6,406 bases of DNA from positions 1 through 6,406 of the forward strand of contig JAEWCJ010000408.1 of assembly GCA_023390695.1 (NCBI GenBank), written 5' to 3'. The notes under the pieces were generated by a model that saw only the letters and a list, made by a program, of their open reading frames with translations, did not search any database and was not told where the DNA came from. Below, piece by piece: positions 1-5,507 of the stretch; within the stretch, counting starts at the first letter, position 1; the number at the start of each line of letters is the position of its first letter. The stretch comes from Pseudomonadota bacterium. Its GTDB lineage: Bacteria; Pseudomonadota; Alphaproteobacteria; Rhizobiales; Xanthobacteraceae. Made by a program: the position numbers and the translations under genes.

Positions 1-130
1 GCATTTCGCGCGCAGCTACGCCGACCGCATCGTCGGCCTGTCGCACGGCCGCGCGATCATCGACGTGCCGACGGCGGAGTTCGACCAGGCGACATACGAG
101 CGCCTGTATGGCGCGAGACAGTTCGAGTAA
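1..130 (+). CDS. ABC transporter ATP-binding protein, PhnC-like (3' end only)
   Basis: This is the last 42 residues of a protein whose start lies outside the window; the reading frame begins at base 2 and ends at TAA 128-130. The visible segment includes FARSYADRIVGLSHGR. This matches the region just after the H-loop in PhnC-type ATPases of phosphonate/phosphite importers (typically ...ARRYADRIIGLRAGRIV...), followed by a short tail ending in LYGARQFE. Walker A, Walker B and the signature motif are not visible, so assignment rests on this tail alone. Such a protein would sit on the cytoplasmic face of the membrane and power an importer with a PhnD-like binding protein and PhnE-like permease, presumably encoded upstream. 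The next gene starts 16 bases after the stop on the same strand, so the two are probably co-transcribed. The real substrate cannot be read from this piece; PhnC-like ATPases also serve other small anions. Confidence 0.7.
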   Translation, partial: HFARSYADRIVGLSHGRAIIDVPTAEFDQATYERLYGARQFE

Positions 131-146
131 GAACCGGAGCAATGCG

Positions 147-1655
147 ATGCAGCCAGTTCCCAGCCACCTTGAAAAGCCCGACGTCAGCTTCGACGGCGGC
201 GACCTCGATTGCGGGAACGGCCTCCTGCTCCTGATCCGCAAGCATATCGATCCGCTGCCGCGCGGGGGCCTGTTGGAAATCCGCTCGACGGAAATCTCGG
301 TGGACGAGGACCTGCCCGCCTGGTGCCGGCTGACGAGCAACGAACTCGTGTCCTGGACCAAGGACGGCAAGCAGCGCAGCTTTATCGTCTGCAAAGGCAG
401 GCTCGAGGAGCGCGGCAAGACGCAAGAGAAAAAATCTCCCGCCATGCCGGCAACCCCGATGCCCGCGCCGGTGCCGCGCCGCGCGGCGCCCATCCCTGCG
501 CCCGCAATTCCGTCTCTGGCCGTTATGGGCCTCGGAAGCTGGCCGCGGCCGCGCTGGATGGTCGAGGCCATGCACGATTACGTGCAGGGGCGGCTCGACG
601 AGGCGCAGTTTCAGGAGACGGCGAACGACGCGGTGCGGCTTGCCGTCGGCGCACAGGAGCGCGCGGGCGTCGACGTGATGACCGACGGCGAGCAACGGCG
701 CGACAGCTATGCGAGCTTCGTCGCGACGCGGCTCGACGGCTGCCAGCTTGTGCCGCTGATCGACCTCCTGCCGCTCGTGGACCATCCGGAAGAGTTCGAG
801 GCGGAACTGCGCGCCCTCGACGTGCCGGCGGGCGACGTGCGCCATCCCGGCGTGTTCGGTCCCATCCGCCGCGCGCGCCCGATCGCCAGGCACGAGCTGG
901 ATTTCCTGCGCGGCGTCACGAACAAGCCGATCAAGGTCGCGGTGCCGGGGCCATATCTGCTCACGCGCACCATGTGGATGGAGTGCATCTCCGAGCAGGT
1001 CTATTCGTCGCGCGAACAGATTTCGGAAGATATCGTGAAAGTGCTGCGCGAGGAGATCGCCGATCTTCTCGACGGCGGCGCGGCGCTCGTCCAGATCGAC
1101 GAACCGGTGCTTTCCGAGGTCGTCTTCAGCGGCGCCAAGAACAAGCGCAGCTTCATGTGCGGCGCCCTCTCGGAATCGCTCGGACCCGAACATGAACTGG
1201 GCTTTGCAAAGGAACTCATGAACGCCGTGGTGGACGGCCTGCCGAAAGAGCGGCTCGCGGTCCATGTCTGCCGCGGCAACTGGACGCCGGACGAAAGCGT
1301 CGCGCTTTCGGGCAGCTACGAACCGCTCGTCGAGACGCTCGCCGGCATGAAAGTCGGCGCATATCTTCTGGAGATGTGCACGCCGCGCGCGGGAGAGATG
1401 GACATCCTGCGCCGGCTGCCGGACGACGCACGGATCGGCGTCGGCGTCGTCAACCAGAAGCACGCGGCGACGGAGGCGGTCGAAGAGGTGACTGCCAAGA
1501 TCCGGCAGGCGGCCGATCTGTTCGGGCGCCAGCGTGTGCTGCTGCATCCCGACTGCGGCTTCGCAACCTTCGCCGACAATCCAATCTGCTCGAATACGGC
1601 GGCGGAAGCGAAACTTGCTGTCATCTCCGAGGCAGTCAGGCGGATGCGAAACTGA
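147..1655 (+). CDS. TusA-like sulfur carrier fused to MetE C-terminal-type zinc methyl/alkyltransferase
   Basis: A 502-residue two-domain protein. Residues about 12-86 resemble TusA/SirA: the strand-helix pattern, Cys22 in LDCGNG where classical TusA has CPxP, and LPAWCR at 56-61 matching the family's D-x-P-x-W region. Residues 87-125 are Lys then Pro/Ala rich, apparently a flexible tether. Residues about 126-502 match the catalytic C-terminal barrel of cobalamin-independent methionine synthase: GLGSWPRP, TDGEQRRDS, GPYLLT, QIDEPVL, and zinc ligands His373 and Cys375 (HVCRGN), Glu409 (LLEMC) and Cys470 (HPDCGF), equivalent to H641, C643, E665 and C726 of E. coli MetE. The MetE N-terminal half is absent. 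HVCRGN instead of MetE's HMC is seen in epoxyalkane:CoM transferase-like relatives, so the acceptor thiol may not be homocysteine. ATG 147 is chosen because GGAG lies about 7 bases upstream; an in-frame ATG at 108 would overlap the transporter gene. Cytoplasmic, no signal peptide. Domain assignment is firm; the reaction is unknown. Confidence 0.9.
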   Translation: MQPVPSHLEKPDVSFDGGDLDCGNGLLLLIRKHIDPLPRGGLLEIRSTEISVDEDLPAWCRLTSNELVSWTKDGKQRSFIVCKGRLEERGKTQEKKSPAMPATPMPAPVPRRAAPIPAPAIPSLAVMGLGSWPRPRWMVEAMHDYVQGRLDEAQFQETANDAVRLAVGAQERAGVDVMTDGEQRRDSYASFVATRLDGCQLVPLIDLLPLVDHPEEFEAELRALDVPAGDVRHPGVFGPIRRARPIARHELDFLRGVTNKPIKVAVPGPYLLTRTMWMECISEQVYSSREQISEDIVKVLREEIADLLDGGAALVQIDEPVLSEVVFSGAKNKRSFMCGALSESLGPEHELGFAKELMNAVVDGLPKERLAVHVCRGNWTPDESVALSGSYEPLVETLAGMKVGAYLLEMCTPRAGEMDILRRLPDDARIGVGVVNQKHAATEAVEEVTAKIRQAADLFGRQRVLLHPDCGFATFADNPICSNTAAEAKLAVISEAVRRMRN

Positions 1656-1801
1656 CTTTGCCCTCCGCACCCAACGCAGGGCCTGGGAGGAGCCGTTGAA
1701 CGCCTCGATAATGCATCGCCGGTCGGCCTTCCGGACCGCGAGAAGCCCGGCGTAACACCGCATTGATGAGCCCACAAATTTAGATCGCTCGACCCGCGAG
1801 C
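1656..1801. other. Convergent intergenic region, no gene seen
   Basis: This 146-base gap separates the convergent fusion and rhodanese genes. No recognisable gene, promoter or RNA is visible. It contains only short inverted repeats: a 5-bp stem around 1660-1682, a 5-bp stem near the middle (cggtc/gaccg), and gctcg/cgagc at 1787-1801. None has a proper T-run on either strand, so no confident terminator can be called. Base composition changes from very GC-rich to moderate across this gap. Confidence 0.5.
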
Positions 1802-2407
1802 TCAGTTAAGAGGGTAGACTTTCGATCTGTCGAGCTCGTAGCTCCAGGGCAGAAGCGAGTTCTTCCAGCCGTTCACTTCTCGTCGCCCCTCAGGCGTGAG
1901 ATCACCCTCAAATCCTTCGAACACCGAGTAGACATTCGTATAGCCGAGATCTGCCAGAAGATTGACGGCTCGTGCGGACCTGTCGCCGGACCGGCACATG
2001 AGAATAATCTTGTCGTCCTTGGACAGCTTCTTTCGTGCAAGATGCAACGCCACAGCCTGGCCAAATTCCTGATTGAGATCGAGCTTGAAACGACTGGCGG
2101 CATTGTCCCACTCCCAGAACTCGTTGAAATCGACGTAAGGAATGTGGCCATCGACCTCCCGGGTCATCCCAACCGTCACGATTTCGGCGCGCGTACGGAC
2201 ATCCAGAAAAAGCACTTTAGAGCGCTCTCGCTGAACAAGATCGTATGCGCCGCGTGCCGTTACGTATTTCTCAAGCTTTGTTCTTTTCTCGGCGGGCAAA
2301 TTAATGGAGCGCTCTATAGCCATCCCGTTTCCGCTGGGAAAGACAAGGGCTAGAGCCAGCACGGCTGCTACATAACGCAGCCAATGGACAGATACCGCAA
2401 TCACCAT
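1802..2407 (-). CDS. Exported single-domain rhodanese-like protein
   Basis: A 201-residue protein with one rhodanese domain (about residues 45-185). The active-site loop is CRSGDRS at 138-144, with catalytic Cys138 and Arg143 in the standard CxxGxR form, so it should be able to carry a persulfide. LFLDVRTRAE (66-75) is the usual rhodanese N-terminal strand. Residues about 8-24 are hydrophobic and followed by a small-residue stretch ending GNGMA, which looks like a Sec signal peptide with cleavage near residue 30; the protein is therefore probably periplasmic. The start at 2407 is supported by AGGAGG four bases upstream; an upstream in-frame extension to 2467 would run through the leader hairpin and is rejected. 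Rhodaneses move sulfane sulfur from thiosulfate or persulfides to thiols; the donor here is unknown. Its location makes direct sulfur hand-off to the cytoplasmic TusA-like domain next door unlikely. It has its own promoter candidate and structured leader. Confidence 0.9.
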   Translation of the reverse strand: MVIAVSVHWLRYVAAVLALALVFPSGNGMAIERSINLPAEKRTKLEKYVTARGAYDLVQRERSKVLFLDVRTRAEIVTVGMTREVDGHIPYVDFNEFWEWDNAASRFKLDLNQEFGQAVALHLARKKLSKDDKIILMCRSGDRSARAVNLLADLGYTNVYSVFEGFEGDLTPEGRREVNGWKNSLLPWSYELDRSKVYPLN

Positions 2408-2411
2408 CCTA

Positions 2412-2417
2412 CCTCCT
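2412..2417 (-). promoter_or_regulatory. Strong Shine-Dalgarno of the rhodanese gene
   Basis: On the minus strand AGGAGG lies four bases before the ATG at 2407. It is a perfect anti-16S match and decides the start codon. It also lies 17 bases beyond the leader hairpin (2434-2476), close enough for leader folding to affect ribosome access. Confidence 0.8.
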
Positions 2418-2433
2418 GAAGCAAGCCAAAGAG

Positions 2434-2476
2434 GCCCCGGAGGCAACTGGCGGCACGCGCCAAGCACCTCCGGGGC
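2434..2476 (-). promoter_or_regulatory. Leader hairpin of the rhodanese gene (possible attenuator)
   Basis: A perfect 10-bp GC-rich stem pairs 2434-2443 with 2467-2476 (gccccggagg / cctccggggc). Inside it a second 5-bp stem pairs 2448-2452 with 2458-2462 (tggcg / cgcca), separated from the first by a symmetric internal loop of four bases on each side. On the minus strand the structure ends 26 bases before the rhodanese ATG and is followed by the U-containing CTCTTTGG. The stem is directly visible; a role in transcription attenuation or translation control is inference. The U-run is poor for a classical intrinsic terminator. Confidence 0.55.
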
Positions 2477-2481
2477 AAGTA

Positions 2482-2503
2482 CGAGTAAAGAGAGAACTAC
2501 TCG
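2482..2503 (-). promoter_or_regulatory. Inverted repeat at the predicted transcription start of the rhodanese gene
   Basis: cgagta (2482-2487) and tactcg (2498-2503) form a perfect 6-bp inverted repeat with a 10-base, purine-only core on the + strand apart from one C. It begins just downstream of the -10 candidate at 2509-2514, where transcription would start. It could be a repressor operator or a 5' mRNA hairpin. Six base pairs is short, so this is a suggestion only. Confidence 0.3.
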
Positions 2504-2508
2504 ATGTC

Positions 2509-2537
2509 GTTATATATATTTGAATATAGCGTATGAA
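2509..2537 (-). promoter_or_regulatory. Candidate sigma70 promoter of the rhodanese gene
   Basis: On the minus strand, TTCATA (2532-2537; 4 of 6 to the -35 consensus) is followed after 17 bases by TATAAC (2509-2514; 5 of 6 to the -10 consensus). The surrounding 2509-2530 is the most AT-rich stretch of the window, which favours promoter melting. Transcription would start near 2502, giving a leader of about 95 bases that holds both inverted repeats. Overlapping TATA registers mean the exact -10 could shift by two bases. Confidence 0.5.
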
Positions 2538-2865
2538 CGCAACAGATTTTGCCCTGTCCTATGCAACATCCGTCCGCGTCAAAACCGTATCTGGATTTTC
2601 AGATTGTTGAATTATCGTCCGGACGGCATCTACGAACAATCAACCAAGGTGACTGCGGACATTCCGGAAAGCCGCGCGACGAGACTTGGCTCGCGGCGAC
2701 CCAGCCGCAGGCAGCGATAGGAGCCCCGATGGTGCTCCATGTCGGGAAAGAAGCAGAGGGCACGCCGCGCCCTCTGCTGTGTTGCGGTCACTTCCTGGCC
2801 GTGCGGTGATCCCGACGGCAGGCGGATACGACCGCCTTGAGCGCATTCATCATAGCTTCGCTGCC
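2538..2865. other. Non-coding stretch between the rhodanese promoter and the aldehyde dehydrogenase gene
   Basis: This stretch of about 330 bases has no ORF with a recognisable protein family; the open frames across it lack credible ribosome binding sites or are tails of shadow frames. Visible structure: a 10-base perfect palindrome at 2616-2625 (cgtccggacg), an 8-base palindrome ttccggaa near 2664-2671, an imperfect hairpin around 2672-2699, the 10-bp terminator-like hairpin at 2752-2778, and a 6-bp hairpin at 2820-2837 (aggcgg / ccgcct, loop of six). The last two lie downstream of the aldehyde dehydrogenase gene in its direction of transcription. Confidence 0.5.
2747..2778 (-). terminator. 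Terminator-like hairpin downstream of the aldehyde dehydrogenase gene
   Basis: A perfect 10-bp stem pairs 2752-2761 (agcagagggc) with 2769-2778 (gccctctgct) around a 7-base loop. Read on the minus strand, the stem ends in ...GCT and continues TCTTT, a short U-rich tract, about 90 bases past the aldehyde dehydrogenase stop codon. On the + strand no T-run follows. This fits a rho-independent terminator for the minus-strand gene, though the U-tract is interrupted by a C. Confidence 0.55.
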
Positions 2866-4383
2866 TCAATCGCGCGGCGGCCAAACCGGGATTTCGCCGT
2901 GGCCGGATGGAAGCCGTATGTTCTTCGAGCGGACAAACTCGTAGAGCGTCTCGGCAGCATTCTCCCGGCCAAAGCCGCTGCCCTTGATTCCACCGAACGG
3001 CGATCCAAGGAACGCGCGACGCATGTAATTGTTGACAAAGATCATCCCGGCTTCAAGTTTCGCCGCCAGCTTCCAGGCGCGAGCCGTATCACGCGTGCAG
3101 ATCGCCGCGGTGAGTCCATATTTCGTGCCGTTCGCGATGCTGACCGCTTCCGCCTCGTCGGAGAATTTCATGATGCAGGCGACAGGGCCAAAAATCTCTT
3201 CCTGAGCTACGGTCATCTGGGGCGTGACGCCCGCGAGTACGGTCGGCGCGACCCAAAATCCATCTCGGAGCCGTTCATCCGTCGGCAACTTGCCCTGCAT
3301 GACAATGCGCGCACCTTCCCGAACAGCGATGTCGAGATACTCGAGAACCCGGTCACGCTGGCGCGCATCGACCATCGGCCCGATATCCGTCGCGGCATCC
3401 AGACCGTCGCCCACAACAAGCCTTTCTGTTGCGCGAGCGAAACGCTCCAGAAACTCATCGTGCAGGGATTCATGCACCAGAATGCGCGCCGTCGAGGTGC
3501 ACGCCTCTCCCTGATTATAGAACATTCCCTCAATGGCGACATTCACGGCGACGCCGAGATCCGCGTCCGCCAACACAAGCAGAGCGTTCTTGCCACCAAG
3601 CTCCATCGTCGCAAACGTGATGTTGTCCGCTGCCGTCTGCAACACGCGGCGCCCGGTTGCAGTTGCGCCGGTAAAGCTGATCCTTTCAACATATGGGTGG
3701 GCGGCAAGCGCAGGTCCTGCATCAATCCCCGGAACGGCATTGATCACGCCTCGCGGAAGCACTTCGTTCGCAATCTCGACGAGACGGAGAACGGTCAACG
3801 GGGCCTGCTCCCCCGGCTTGACCACCACGGTATTGCCTGCAGCAAGCGCAGGCGCGCAGTTCTTGGCGAAGTGAATAGGGGGCCAGTTGAAGGGAAGAAT
3901 CGCAGCTACGACGCCGTAAGGTTCATACACCACTCTCGCTTCGATCGGGCCTTGATTGAGAATCTCTCCGTGCAGCGTGTCCGCGAGACCGGCGAAATAG
4001 TCGAAACATGCATGGCTAAACGAGACGTCAAACCGGTAGGCATCCCTTTTGGGCTTTCCAACTTCCCAAGCTTCCAGTTCCGCAAGTTCATCGGCATGCG
4101 CGCTGATCCGTGCAGCCACCTCGCGGAGCAAACGGCCTCTCTCACGCGGCGGCCGATGTCGCCAGTCATCCTCAAAAGCCCGGCGTGAATCGGTGACGGC
4201 ACGATCCACAAGACTTTTGTCACCTGCAACAACGCGCGCGATGTCTCTCCCGGTAGCGGGCTCCTGAACCGAAAACGTCGCCGCACCGTCCCCGGCCACG
4301 GACGCTCCGCCGATATAGGCCTGCCACAATGGCCTGATACTGGAGGCTCGAACCCTTGCTTGGCTATTCCCGCTCTGGGCCAT
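2866..4383 (-). CDS. NAD(P)-dependent aldehyde dehydrogenase
   Basis: A 505-residue, full-length member of the ALDH superfamily, which oxidises aldehydes to carboxylates with NAD(P)+. All core residues are present: Asn166 in ILPFNWP, Lys189 in VVVKPGEQAP (cofactor ribose binding), FTGATATG at 237-244 (cofactor loop), general-base Glu261 in MELGGKN, nucleophile Cys295 in QGEACTS, and Glu396 in EEIFGPV. The C-terminal oligomerisation region SPFGGIKGSGFGRE is intact. No signal peptide is visible, so it is cytosolic. The ATG at 4383 has AAGGGAG eight bases upstream; a TTG extension to 4419 lacks support. The gene is divergent from an AraC-type regulator, 185 bases apart, a common arrangement in which the regulator responds to the enzyme's substrate. 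The substrate cannot be read from sequence. FATMELGGKN and the tail IRLPSGHGEIPVWPPRD are consistent with catabolic ALDHs of broad or unknown specificity. Confidence 0.95.
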   Translation of the reverse strand: MAQSGNSQARVRASSIRPLWQAYIGGASVAGDGAATFSVQEPATGRDIARVVAGDKSLVDRAVTDSRRAFEDDWRHRPPRERGRLLREVAARISAHADELAELEAWEVGKPKRDAYRFDVSFSHACFDYFAGLADTLHGEILNQGPIEARVVYEPYGVVAAILPFNWPPIHFAKNCAPALAAGNTVVVKPGEQAPLTVLRLVEIANEVLPRGVINAVPGIDAGPALAAHPYVERISFTGATATGRRVLQTAADNITFATMELGGKNALLVLADADLGVAVNVAIEGMFYNQGEACTSTARILVHESLHDEFLERFARATERLVVGDGLDAATDIGPMVDARQRDRVLEYLDIAVREGARIVMQGKLPTDERLRDGFWVAPTVLAGVTPQMTVAQEEIFGPVACIMKFSDEAEAVSIANGTKYGLTAAICTRDTARAWKLAAKLEAGMIFVNNYMRRAFLGSPFGGIKGSGFGRENAAETLYEFVRSKNIRLPSGHGEIPVWPPRD

Positions 4384-4568
4384 TATTCTTGCTCCCTTGC
4401 TTTGGTTGCCGCCCGTCAAAGAGCGGCCGCAGCGAGAGCCTTAGTGCAGGAAGCCGCATGTCAGTTAGAACAGCCCTCCAAAAGTCTTGCCTAATTGTCC
4501 ACGACGCGGCAGAAGCCACTGTTCACGACTTGGCCTAAGCCTCTATTCTGGCGGGACGAGCAAAAGCC
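4384..4568. promoter_or_regulatory. Divergent promoter region between the aldehyde dehydrogenase and AraC-type genes
   Basis: These 185 bases must hold both promoters. The AAGGGAG of the aldehyde dehydrogenase gene is at 4392-4398 (minus strand). Next to the regulator gene are two sets of imperfect direct repeats, described separately. No strong sigma70 or sigma54 promoter could be identified for either gene, as expected if transcription depends on an activator. Confidence 0.6.
4496..4534 (+). promoter_or_regulatory. Imperfect direct repeats, candidate AraC-type operator
   Basis: tgtccacgacgcggc (4496-4510) and tgttcacgacttggc (4520-4534) match at 12 of 15 positions with a 24-base start-to-start distance. 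An overlapping second pair, cttgcctaa (4486-4494) and cttggcctaa (4529-4538), repeats in the same orientation. AraC-family regulators classically bind direct repeats a little over two helical turns apart, so this fits an operator for the adjacent regulator. The repeat lies 35-73 bases before its start codon, which would suit autoregulation as well as control of the divergent gene. Function is inferred. Confidence 0.4.
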
Positions 4569-5507
4569 ATGAGCAATATTGCGGATTTACTTCAACTGGT
4601 TGCCGACAAAGCCCCTCTTGAAGGTGTTCAGACGACTGCGATCGATGGTCTGACCCTGGTCAGGCACTCATATCCGATCAGCCCGGTCTACGCCCTGCAG
4701 CGTGCTGCGCTATGTATTGTCGTGCAGGGACGCAAGCAGGTCACGTTGGGCGGCACAACCTACGTCTACACTCCCTCGCATTACCTGATTGCGTCCGTCG
4801 CCCTTCCCGTCGTTGCGAGGGTCACAATGGCAAGCCCCACGCAGCCCTATCTGTGTCTTCGCCTGACGCTCGACTCCATTGCGCTGGCGGAAATGCTCCT
4901 CAGCAGTGGCCTGCAGCCGCAAACAATCGACACGGTCCCTGCATCCGGCTTGAACCTCAGCAAAATCACACCTGAACTCACCGACGCGGTGAGTCGCATG
5001 ATGCGCCTGCTCGATTCTCCGGCGGACCTGCGAGCCCTCGCCCCGCTCGCCAAGCGAGAAGTTTACTATCGTCTCCTGACGGGAGCCCTCGGGCAGACTG
5101 TAAGACAACTTGCAACGGCCGGAAGCAGGCTGCATCAGATCAGCCGCGTCACGACCTGGATAAGGGACCATTACGCAGATCCGCTCGAGATAGAGCAACT
5201 GGCGGCCATCGCCGGAATGAGCCGCTCGGCTCTGCACAAGCATTTCAAGACTGTGACGCAGATGAGCCCGCTCCAATACCAGAAGCAGTTGCGTCTTCAG
5301 GAGGCCCGCAAGCTGATGGTCGCCAACGGCCTCAACGCCTCTGATGCCAGCTTTCAGGTCGGTTATTCAAGCGCCACACAATTTACCCGAGAGTACAGTC
5401 GAATGTATGGCGAGGCGCCGGCGCGTCACGCCGCCCGCCTCCGGTTTCTTGACTGGACCCGACAAGACGGCATACACGCAAGCGCGGTTCAGGACGGCAT
5501 ATTCTAG
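4569..5507 (+). CDS. AraC-family transcriptional regulator (AraC_N / YqhC-type)
   Basis: A 312-residue regulator. Residues about 20-180 match the AraC_N type sensing domain: LVRHSYPISPVYALQ and ALCIVVQGRKQVTLG are typical of this group. Residues about 195-292 form the two-helix-turn-helix AraC DNA-binding domain: first HTH around LEIEQLAAIAGMSRSALHKHFK (206-227), linker through the conserved MSPLQYQKQLRLQEARKLM, second HTH around ASDASFQVGYSSATQFTREY (257-276). It ends in a 20-residue extension past the HTH. Relatives such as E. coli YqhC activate genes for reactive-aldehyde metabolism, and here the divergent neighbour is an aldehyde dehydrogenase, so control of that gene in response to an aldehyde or related carbonyl is a sensible inference. 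The effector is unknown. The ribosome binding site before ATG 4569 is weak, suggesting low expression. Cytosolic, DNA-binding. Confidence 0.94.
   Translation: MSNIADLLQLVADKAPLEGVQTTAIDGLTLVRHSYPISPVYALQRAALCIVVQGRKQVTLGGTTYVYTPSHYLIASVALPVVARVTMASPTQPYLCLRLTLDSIALAEMLLSSGLQPQTIDTVPASGLNLSKITPELTDAVSRMMRLLDSPADLRALAPLAKREVYYRLLTGALGQTVRQLATAGSRLHQISRVTTWIRDHYADPLEIEQLAAIAGMSRSALHKHFKTVTQMSPLQYQKQLRLQEARKLMVANGLNASDASFQVGYSSATQFTREYSRMYGEAPARHAARLRFLDWTRQDGIHASAVQDGIF

Noticed and set aside
444..1655. Internal ATG that could produce an unfused MetE-type domain
   Set aside because: The ATG lies in the linker but has no Shine-Dalgarno; the continuous frame from 147 with a good ribosome binding site supports the fusion.
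57..1775. A 572-codon open frame on the minus strand, antisense to the fusion gene
   Set aside because: It mirrors the codon pattern of the GC-rich fusion gene, has Arg/Ala/His-rich low-complexity translation and no family signature, whereas the + strand frame shows two clear domains.
1656..1775. Possible transposase remnant in the gap (minus-strand translation VRKADRRCIIEAFNGSS...)
   Set aside because: The string looks vaguely transposase-like but matches no catalytic motif I can name, and there are no flanking inverted repeats.
1787..1801. gctcg/cgagc hairpin as terminator for the rhodanese gene
   Set aside because: Only 5 bp, it abuts the stop codon, and the following minus-strand sequence GATCTAAATTTG is not a U-run.
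2616..2625. Perfect 10-base palindrome cgtccggacg in the non-coding stretch
   Set aside because: Short self-complementary GC-rich words are common by chance, and it lies about 80 bases upstream of the only promoter candidate with no partner site.
2788..2853. A possible 21-residue minus-strand peptide (MMNALKAVVSACRR...) just after the aldehyde dehydrogenase
   Set aside because: A weak GAGG lies about 11 bases before the ATG pair, but length and composition are expected by chance and it overlaps a hairpin in the 3' region; no known peptide family.
2686..4188. A 500-codon + strand open frame antisense to the aldehyde dehydrogenase
   Set aside because: The minus strand has an intact ALDH with all catalytic residues; the + frame is rich in Arg/His with no recognisable motif or ribosome binding site.
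4522..4549. TTCACG-N16-TATTCT as promoter of the AraC-type gene
   Set aside because: Both boxes match only 4 of 6, and the implied start would leave only about 13 bases before the ATG, too short for a normal leader.
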